From positions 1 to 8,486 of the forward strand of contig JAQVYZ010000030.1 of assembly GCA_028708485.1 (NCBI GenBank): 8,486 nt of DNA. The letters run 5' to 3'. The translations under genes and the position numbers were made by a program. Source of the stretch: Caldisericia bacterium (GTDB lineage: Bacteria > Caldisericota > Caldisericia > UBA6126). Below the pieces are notes generated by a model. That model saw nothing but the letters and a program-made list of their open reading frames with translations. It was not told the DNA's origin and ran no database searches. Positions 1 to 5,072 of this stretch are shown piece by piece (the stretch's first letter is position 1; each line of letters starts with the position of its first letter).

Positions 1-1368
1 TTGCACCATTCGGACAGCCAATACATTCTGGTAAGTCCGTTCGTCTCCCATGACACCCACCGATTGGATCGGGAGCAATACGGCAAATCCCTGCCAGATT
101 TTTTGCTCTTTATCCTGCTGTTTCATTACATCACGAACGATAAAATCAGCTTCTTTTAACAATTGCAACCGTTCCAGTGTGATTTCGCCAATAATCCGAA
201 TCCCTAACCCGGGACCAGGAAAGGGATGACGCTGAATGAACCGGTCAGAAAGCTGTAATTGCTTGCCGATTAACCTGACTTCATCCTTGAACAGATACTT
301 CAAAGGTTCCAGAAGATCCAATTTCATGGTGTCAGGCAATCCCCCGACATTGTGATGGCTTTTGATCTTGGCTGCAATACCGGATATCCCCCCGGAACTT
401 TCTATGACATCAGGGTATAAAGTGCCTTGCACGAGAATGTCCGCTTTGGCTTTTTTGGCTTCTTTCTCAAACACTTTGATGAATTGCTTTCCAATTACTT
501 TCCTTTTCTCTTCGGGATCTGTAATTCCCTTTAAAGCTTTTAGGAAATCTTTCTCAGCGTGAATGACGGTAAGAGGCAGGTTCAGCTGCCGGAGCATGGT
601 TTCCACCTCTTCGGGCTCATTTAGCCTCATCAAACCATGATCTACAAAAAAACAATGCAGATTGGCTCCAACAGCACGGTGCACTAACAGAGCAGCCACG
701 GACGAATCCACCCCACCGCTGATAGCACATATCACTTTCCGGTTTTGCGCTTTATCCCGGATGGCTTGCACTTCCTGGTCAATCCAGGAGGTTAAATCCC
801 AATCCTGCTTTGCTTTCACAATAAAATGGAGAAAATTGTGAAGCACTTGTTTGCCGAAATCGGTGTGCACCACTTCCGGATGGAATTGGATGCCGTACCG
901 CATCCGTTTGATATTTTGAAAAGCAGCCACCGGTGCGTTCCCGGAAGAACCTATCACCTCAAAAGAGGACGGGCTTGCGGTCACTTGGTCGGCATGACTC
1001 ATCCACACAATGGATTCCTGAGGAATTTCATTCCAAAGTATGGATTTTGCACAAGTGGTAAAAGAGGTTTTTCCAAACTCCCTGATCTCACAGGGTTGAA
1101 CCTCTCCCCCTTCTTCGAGAGCCATTAATTGAAATCCGTAACAAATCCCCAAAATGGGGATTTGCATTTTCCAGATCTCTCTGGATAATTCAGGGTGATC
1201 AAATGAGATGACGGAGCGTGGTCCCCCGGATAAAATGATAGCTTCCGCATTTTGAATCTCTTCCGGTTTCACAAAATACGGGTAGATGATCGAATAATAC
1301 CCCAATTCCCTAACTCGCCTGGCAATCAATTGGGTAAACTGGGAACCAAAATCGATGATTGCTATCAT
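1..1368 (-). CDS. guaA: GMP synthase (glutamine-hydrolysing), C-terminus cut by window edge
   Basis: This enzyme makes GMP from XMP, ATP and glutamine in the cytosol, the last step of de novo guanine nucleotide synthesis. The frame stays open for 456 codons from the ATG at 1368 down to base 1; the family is usually about 510-525 residues, so roughly 55-65 are missing. Domain order is normal. The N-terminal class I glutamine amidotransferase starts MIAIIDFGSQ and has the ILGICYG nucleophile elbow with Cys76, and FHPE giving His163 and Glu165 to complete the triad. The ATP pyrophosphatase domain follows, with the PP-loop SGGVDSS at 217-223, and then the start of the dimerisation domain with the hallmark HPFPGPGLGIRI. 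The start is preceded by a G-rich site (AGAGGGGG, about 1373-1380), close to the ATG. The SIMPL gene lies 54 bases upstream on the same strand. No purine riboswitch fits in that gap. I see no broken motif. Confidence 0.97.
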   Translation of the reverse strand, partial: MIAIIDFGSQFTQLIARRVRELGYYSIIYPYFVKPEEIQNAEAIILSGGPRSVISFDHPELSREIWKMQIPILGICYGFQLMALEEGGEVQPCEIREFGKTSFTTCAKSILWNEIPQESIVWMSHADQVTASPSSFEVIGSSGNAPVAAFQNIKRMRYGIQFHPEVVHTDFGKQVLHNFLHFIVKAKQDWDLTSWIDQEVQAIRDKAQNRKVICAISGGVDSSVAALLVHRAVGANLHCFFVDHGLMRLNEPEEVETMLRQLNLPLTVIHAEKDFLKALKGITDPEEKRKVIGKQFIKVFEKEAKKAKADILVQGTLYPDVIESSGGISGIAAKIKSHHNVGGLPDTMKLDLLEPLKYLFKDEVRLIGKQLQLSDRFIQRHPFPGPGLGIRIIGEITLERLQLLKEADFIVRDVMKQQDKEQKIWQGFAVLLPIQSVGVMGDERTYQNVLAVRMVQ

Positions 1369-1394
1369 TTTACCCCCTCTTGGTTAAGAAAGTT

Positions 1395-1412
1395 TTTTAC
1401 TGTAAAAGTATA
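1395..1412 (-). promoter_or_regulatory. possible guaA -10 element and small inverted repeat
   Basis: Between the SIMPL stop and guaA the minus strand reads TATACT (1412-1407), a 5/6 match to a sigma-A -10 box. It is followed at once by a perfect 6+1+6 inverted repeat, TTTTAC/GTAAAA (1395-1407). No convincing -35 box is found 16-18 bases upstream. The repeat would cover the transcription start, a usual operator position, but it does not resemble the Bacillus PurR box. It may be chance in an AT-rich gap. guaA could equally be read through from the SIMPL gene. Confidence 0.22.
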
Positions 1413-1422
1413 GTGGGTTTTC

Positions 1423-2154
1423 TTAAAAAGAGTATTCTACCTGGACAGTCACCGTATAGGTGAGAGAGCCCTCCATAATTTGGGGCACACCTGGCGCCAC
1501 CTTCGAATCTTGCCTCGAGGAGTTAGTCTCATACGCAGTGGGATAATTTCCATCCACATTGACAGTGATAATTCTCTTGATCGTCTCATTTTCAACCGCT
1601 AACGCTTTTTCTGCTTTTACCCGGGCATCTTTCATGGCTGCATCGATTCCTTCGAGTTTCATTTTATCTTTATTCTGTACATCAAATGCGACATTTTGAA
1701 ATTGATTTGCTTTGTTCTTAAAGGCAATATCGATGATCTCTCCCACACGTTTGGTGTCATAAATCGTCACTCCCAGCCAATAAATAGCCTGATAACCCCG
1801 GATATAGGGAGTTTTATTCTCCTCATACTGATACAAAGGTTGAATTGAAAAATTCTTGGTTTGCATGTCCTTTTCCTCTATTCCGGCTTTTTTCAAAGCT
1901 TCAATGACCGCATTCATCACCTCGGCATTGTTGCTCTGGGCTGTACCGGCATCTAAGGCTTCATTCATGTAGCCGACCGTAATGGTGGCCATATCAGGCT
2001 TGATCTGCATTGTCGCTGAACCGGAGACACTCAATACTCTGGACGCATAGGGTCGCTCTATAGCGGTCTCTTCTGTCTGAGCGACGGTATATCCCACCCA
2101 ACCAAACAGAACAACTACTAAAATTAACAAAATCACTTTCCAAATTTGTTTCAT
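1423..2154 (-). CDS. SIMPL (DUF541/YggE-like) domain protein, exported
   Basis: A 243-residue protein with a short basic N-terminus (MKQIWK) and a hydrophobic stretch at residues 7-25, either a signal peptide or an uncleaved membrane anchor. The rest (about 38-243) matches the SIMPL/DUF541 pattern: an early LSVSGSATMQIKPDMATITVG segment, a helical region with AEVMNAVIEALKKAGI and then the KNFSIQPLYQYEE strand, GYQAIYWLGVTI, DARVKAEKALA, and a final beta strand TVTVQVEYSF. The family includes E. coli YggE and Brucella BP26. Its biochemical role is poorly defined; YggE is linked to oxidative stress tolerance. I chose the ATG at 2154 and not the in-frame ATG at 2169, because the Shine-Dalgarno GGGAGGA ends 6 bases before 2154 and would be coding if 2169 were used. 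It lies upstream of guaA on the same strand and may be co-transcribed, with no obvious functional link. Confidence 0.9.
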   Translation of the reverse strand: MKQIWKVILLILVVVLFGWVGYTVAQTEETAIERPYASRVLSVSGSATMQIKPDMATITVGYMNEALDAGTAQSNNAEVMNAVIEALKKAGIEEKDMQTKNFSIQPLYQYEENKTPYIRGYQAIYWLGVTIYDTKRVGEIIDIAFKNKANQFQNVAFDVQNKDKMKLEGIDAAMKDARVKAEKALAVENETIKRIITVNVDGNYPTAYETNSSRQDSKVAPGVPQIMEGSLTYTVTVQVEYSF

Positions 2155-2160
2155 TTTGAA

Positions 2161-2167
2161 TCCTCCC
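2161..2167 (-). promoter_or_regulatory. Shine-Dalgarno site fixing the SIMPL start
   Basis: The minus strand reads GGGAGGA here, ending 6 bases before the ATG at 2154. It overlaps the beginning of the longer reading frame that starts at 2169, so it argues for the shorter protein. Confidence 0.8.
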
Positions 2168-2193
2168 AAATAGGTTTAATTATCCTAAATAGG
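2165..2193. repeat. direct repeat CCYAAATAGG in the divergent SIMPL/trkA intergenic region
   Basis: CCCAAATAGG (2165-2174) and CCTAAATAGG (2184-2193) are near-identical 10-mers whose starts are 19 bases apart, roughly two helical turns. The second has palindromic arms CCTA/TAGG around AA. They lie between two divergent genes. A TACAAT -10-like box for the plus-strand gene sits just downstream at 2197-2202, with only a weak TTTAAT -35 candidate at 2175-2180 (16-base spacer). The placement would suit a regulator binding site, but the repeat is short and the first copy partly overlaps the SIMPL ribosome binding site. No known regulator is recognised. Confidence 0.3.
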
Positions 2194-2249
2194 GAGTACA
2201 ATCATTTTGGTTCAGAAGGAGCATTGTAAAGGATGTAAAGGAGGAATTT

Positions 2250-2909
2250 ATGTATTGTGTTATCGTGGGTTGTGGTCTTGTAGGATCAAGAGTGGCTGCT
2301 ATGCTTTCACACAATAGCCATAATGTAGCGATTATTGATAAAAACAGCGATGCTTTTTCCAATCTTCCTCCTGAGTTTGACGGCACTACTATCCATGGTA
2401 TCGGTTTTGATGAAGAAGTGCTAAAATCTGCCGGCATTATGCAAGCGGATGTATTTGCCGCCTTAACTGACAATGACAACATTAATATCATGTCTTCCGC
2501 AGTTGCCAAGTCGATTTTTAAAGTGAAACGGGTGATTACCAGAGTATTTAACCCTGAAAGGGAAAAAACATTCCGCGCTTTAGGCCTGGAGATCGTCTCG
2601 CCGACATTATTGGGCGCTGAACAAGTATACAGCCGTTTTATCATGGGGGAGAACAAAGCTCATCTTTACTTGGCTGAAAATAACTTTGAGATGTTTGAGC
2701 ATATTTATGAACCGATGGGCAAAGCGGAAAAAGTCCAGGATATGGAGATCAACCATGAAATCAGGGTGGTAGCATTGATTCGTAATAATCAGGTTTTCAT
2801 TCCGGCTGAAACAGATATTTTAAAAAAAGGTGACCGCATTGTCACTATCTCTATCACCTCCGCTTTACATAAAGCCGAAAAGATCTATGGAAGACGCAAA
2901 GAGGACTAG
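2250..2909 (+). CDS. TrkA/KtrA-family K+ uptake regulatory subunit (RCK protein)
   Basis: A 219-residue cytosolic protein, close to the roughly 220 residues of KtrA. Proteins of this kind form rings that bind nucleotides and gate a membrane K+ translocation subunit such as KtrB or TrkH. The N-terminal Rossmann RCK_N domain (about 1-120) begins MYCVIVGCGLVGSRVA with G7-x-G9-x-x-G12. Asp30 ends the second strand (NVAIID) and is the usual ribose-binding acid. GFDEEVLKSAGIMQADVFAALTDND is the characteristic second half of the fold. The C-terminal RCK_C domain (about 137-216) ends VFIPAETDILKKGDRIVTIS. AAAGGAGG lies 5 bases before the ATG. No membrane partner is in the window, so its channel must be encoded elsewhere. 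The gene is divergent from the SIMPL gene and converges on the next minus-strand gene with 9 bases between stops; I see no clear terminator there. The exact subfamily (KtrA, KtrC or TrkA-like) cannot be settled, so no symbol is given. Confidence 0.92.
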   Translation: MYCVIVGCGLVGSRVAAMLSHNSHNVAIIDKNSDAFSNLPPEFDGTTIHGIGFDEEVLKSAGIMQADVFAALTDNDNINIMSSAVAKSIFKVKRVITRVFNPEREKTFRALGLEIVSPTLLGAEQVYSRFIMGENKAHLYLAENNFEMFEHIYEPMGKAEKVQDMEINHEIRVVALIRNNQVFIPAETDILKKGDRIVTISITSALHKAEKIYGRRKED

Positions 2910-2918
2910 TCACAAAGA

Positions 2919-4025
2919 TTAGGTCAGTCTTACCAGTGTGAATCGAAACCCTATCTGGTCAGCATTCAGTATCTTTTCAAATTTAGATTCTTTGTCATCA
3001 AGCCATTCGATGGTCTGAAAATGGTCTTCCAGCGTTTTTGAGAATGTACTTGGCTCCATATTGGCAATATCAGTGATCCACTTCATTTCAATAGTATTCG
3101 CTGAAAGGAGAGGATGCGCTGTTAAATAAACGACACTGCCGGGCTTAACCAGGGATAAAATCGCTTGAAACAACTCGATTAGCATCAATTCAAGATCTTC
3201 TGATTTTAATATGATAGAATGAATGGATTCCTTTGGTTCTATGATCAGGGATATATTTTTTTCCCTGGCTTCGTATAAAAGACTTTTTTCTAAGGTCGCG
3301 ATAAGAGATTGTATGGGAATGATCTTAAATTGCTGAGTAATCTCTTTTTGTTCTTCTTGAATCTGGTTTTCATGATCATTGACATACTCTTCAATTTTCC
3401 TGATATTCCGAAAAATAAGATTTACAGCAGTTTCTTTCTGCTCATCGCTCACTTCTTCATTTAAAACGATCTGGATACCATCTTTCACCACGGTTAAGTA
3501 CGTTCGGACAATATGCATCAACTCAGCTGCCTCTTTTTTTCGTTTATGGTTGGCTTTCTGATCCAGGTATTTTCGTTTCCTCTCAAAAAAATAGAGCTCG
3601 CTCTGAACAAATTGGTTGTCTAACAGGAGTTTTTGCAGCCGTTTCTGCGAATAGGTTTTCTGGATACCATTTTTTAATTGTATTTGTTTGATCGCAGTAT
3701 CCGCCTGTAGTTCTATCCAACCGTCCAGCATGGATTTATGCAGCCATTTTTTAATTTTTTCCTGAGTCCATGATTCCATTAATAAAAAAACGGAGATATA
3801 TTCCAGCATAGGATCATGGCGTAACTCATGTATGAACTGATTAAACTGCTCTTTCGGAAAATCTTCCGAGAAAAAAATGATAGAAGCGCTTTTTTGCCGA
3901 AGATCGGTCAGTCCCTTTTTCCAATCCTGGTAAGTAATCATCTCAATATCCGAAAAAAAATGCACAGAACCAACCAAATAACTCGCAACAGTATCTTCAG
4001 AAGTAAATAAATAAGCTGAATCCAT
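2919..4025 (-). CDS. degenerate receiver plus histidine-kinase-like protein (pseudokinase or phosphotransferase candidate)
   Basis: I do not recognise a named family; the following is read from sequence. The protein has 368 residues and no signal or membrane segment. Residues 1-115 have a response-regulator-like pattern (ASIIFFSEDFP, then FIHELRHDPMLEYISVFLLMESW, then SMLDGWIEL). The phospho-acceptor Asp position holds Ser53, and the terminal Lys is absent. Residues 120-165 are a charged, probably coiled helix. Residues 165-220 resemble a DHp hairpin: LMHIVRTYLTVVKDG mirrors the H-box HELRTPLT, keeping His171, Arg174, Thr175, Leu177 and Thr178 but losing the acid after His and the Pro. Residues 240-368 look like a HATPase fold without the N-box Asn (LELMLIELFQAILSLV) and without the DxGxG box (WITDIANM). 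It is probably not an active kinase; a Spo0B-like phosphotransferase or a scaffold is possible. The frame stays open upstream to 4184, but that would overlap the divergent gene, and a promoter lies just upstream of 4025. Confidence 0.72.
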   Translation of the reverse strand: MDSAYLFTSEDTVASYLVGSVHFFSDIEMITYQDWKKGLTDLRQKSASIIFFSEDFPKEQFNQFIHELRHDPMLEYISVFLLMESWTQEKIKKWLHKSMLDGWIELQADTAIKQIQLKNGIQKTYSQKRLQKLLLDNQFVQSELYFFERKRKYLDQKANHKRKKEAAELMHIVRTYLTVVKDGIQIVLNEEVSDEQKETAVNLIFRNIRKIEEYVNDHENQIQEEQKEITQQFKIIPIQSLIATLEKSLLYEAREKNISLIIEPKESIHSIILKSEDLELMLIELFQAILSLVKPGSVVYLTAHPLLSANTIEMKWITDIANMEPSTFSKTLEDHFQTIEWLDDKESKFEKILNADQIGFRFTLVRLT

Positions 4026-4032
4026 CTTCCAA

Positions 4033-4062
4033 ATTATACACTTTTCAGAAAAAAAAAGTAAA
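4033..4062 (-). promoter_or_regulatory. sigma-A-like promoter for the degenerate kinase-like gene, apparently leaderless
   Basis: The minus strand has TTTACT (4062-4057, 4/6 to TTGACA), an 18-base spacer that includes a run of T, and a perfect TATAAT (4038-4033). Transcription would be expected about 6-8 bases downstream, at about 4025-4027, which is at or next to the ATG at 4025. GGAAG directly abuts the ATG, too close to act as a Shine-Dalgarno. The simplest reading is a leaderless or nearly leaderless mRNA. Confidence 0.55.
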
Positions 4063-4070
4063 CTTATTAC

Positions 4071-5072
4071 GTGATGATGAAAGAAGCCTATAATTACACC
4101 AGGCAGCCAGACGGTAAAACAGATTGCCTGCTTTGCCCAAACCGGTGTAAAATCTTTCCGGGCAATACGGGTCTTTGCCGTCAATACCAGAATATCGACT
4201 CCACACTTTTTTCAGTTTCCTATGGAATGGTTGCGACTATGGCGATAGACCCTATCGAAAAAAAACCTTTGTACCACTATTATCCGGGGGGACGAATTCT
4301 TTCTCTCGGCGCTTTTGGATGCAACCTCCGTTGTTCGTTCTGTCAGAACCATGGTTTGTCCTTTGGTTCCGGAAAAATGTATCCGGTAACTCCCGAAGAA
4401 TTAATGAGTGTAATGGAACAGCATGCTCTCACTCACTTGGCGTTTACGTATAACGAACCGATCGTTCATTATGAATTTATCCTGGATACGTTTCAGGTAC
4501 TGAAGAAGCACTCTTTCCAAACCGTTTTGGTCACGAACGGTTTCATTGAGGAATCGCCTCTGGAGCGGTTGCTTCCCTATACAGACGCTCTGAATATTGA
4601 CTGGAAAGGTCCATCGTCTTTCTACCAATCTTACTGCTTTGGCTTGCTTGAGCCTGTTCGGGAAGCTATCCGGATGGCACAGAAAAAAAGCCATATAGAG
4701 ATCACGTACCTGTTAATTCCCGACGGCAATGACAAGGAATCGGATTTGATCGAATGCAGGAATTTTCTTTCCTCGCTCTCCCCCTTCATTCCAGTTCACT
4801 TGAATCGATATTTTCCACATTATCAAATGACACGTCCTCCCACTCCTGTATCCACCTTACTACAAGCCAGAGCCATTTTTTTACAATCCATGCCCTATGT
4901 TTACATCGGTAACGCAGACCTGCCCAACGCTCAGAACACCTATTGCCATCATTGTCATTCAATATTAATCAAAAGAGTAAATTATGATATATACTATACC
5001 AATATCCTGGATGGCAAATGCCAGGTTTGCGGTGAAAAGGTGAATATGATATTAAGAGATTCAGTATGTTAA
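4071..5072 (+). CDS. amrS: AmmeMemoRadiSam-type radical SAM enzyme (AmrS-like)
   Basis: A 333-residue cytosolic iron-sulfur enzyme related to pyruvate formate-lyase activases (COG1180). The radical SAM motif CxxxCxxC is Cys84, Cys88, Cys91 (GCNLRCSFCQN) and binds a 4Fe-4S cluster that cleaves S-adenosylmethionine. An N-terminal Cys cluster (C19xxC22xxxC26, then C36) and a C-terminal zinc-ribbon-like pair (C292xxC295, C317xxC320) are typical of the AmmeMemoRadiSam member. Family motifs TYNEP, VTNGF, DALNIDWKG, EITYLLIPDGND and YVYIGN are also seen. The natural substrate is, to my knowledge, not established. The usual partners AMMECR1 and Memo are not in the window. The start lies in a GTG-ATG-ATG cluster at 4071-4079, just after an in-frame TAA at 4059-4061; any of the three could be used, and no Shine-Dalgarno is visible. 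Its last 7 bases overlap the next gene. The gene symbol is assigned by family resemblance. Confidence 0.88.
   Translation: MMMKEAYNYTRQPDGKTDCLLCPNRCKIFPGNTGLCRQYQNIDSTLFSVSYGMVATMAIDPIEKKPLYHYYPGGRILSLGAFGCNLRCSFCQNHGLSFGSGKMYPVTPEELMSVMEQHALTHLAFTYNEPIVHYEFILDTFQVLKKHSFQTVLVTNGFIEESPLERLLPYTDALNIDWKGPSSFYQSYCFGLLEPVREAIRMAQKKSHIEITYLLIPDGNDKESDLIECRNFLSSLSPFIPVHLNRYFPHYQMTRPPTPVSTLLQARAIFLQSMPYVYIGNADLPNAQNTYCHHCHSILIKRVNYDIYYTNILDGKCQVCGEKVNMILRDSVC

Noticed and set aside
826..1128. 100-codon open frame on the plus strand opposite guaA
   Set aside because: It is antisense to the conserved amidotransferase domain of guaA, with no family resemblance.
1369..1422. Purine riboswitch before guaA
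   Set aside because: The gap is only 54 bases, too short for the three-way-junction aptamer plus expression platform, and the conserved junction bases are absent.
2155..2169. Longer SIMPL protein starting at 2169
   Set aside because: The added codons are the Shine-Dalgarno for the start at 2154, and nothing suitable precedes 2169.
2180..2656. 158-codon open frame on the minus strand opposite trkA
   Set aside because: It lies antisense to a clearly conserved RCK protein, has no recognisable domain and no ribosome binding site, and is explained as a shadow frame.
2895..2935. Terminator hairpin between the convergent trkA and kinase-like genes
   Set aside because: Only a short palindrome (GACTAGTC) with no loop or T-run is present; no stable stem followed by a U tract is seen on either strand.
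4026..4184. N-terminal extension of the kinase-like gene up to a start at 4184
   Set aside because: It would overlap the first 114 bases of the divergent radical SAM gene and run through a good promoter; the extension has no domain-like character and no ribosome binding site.
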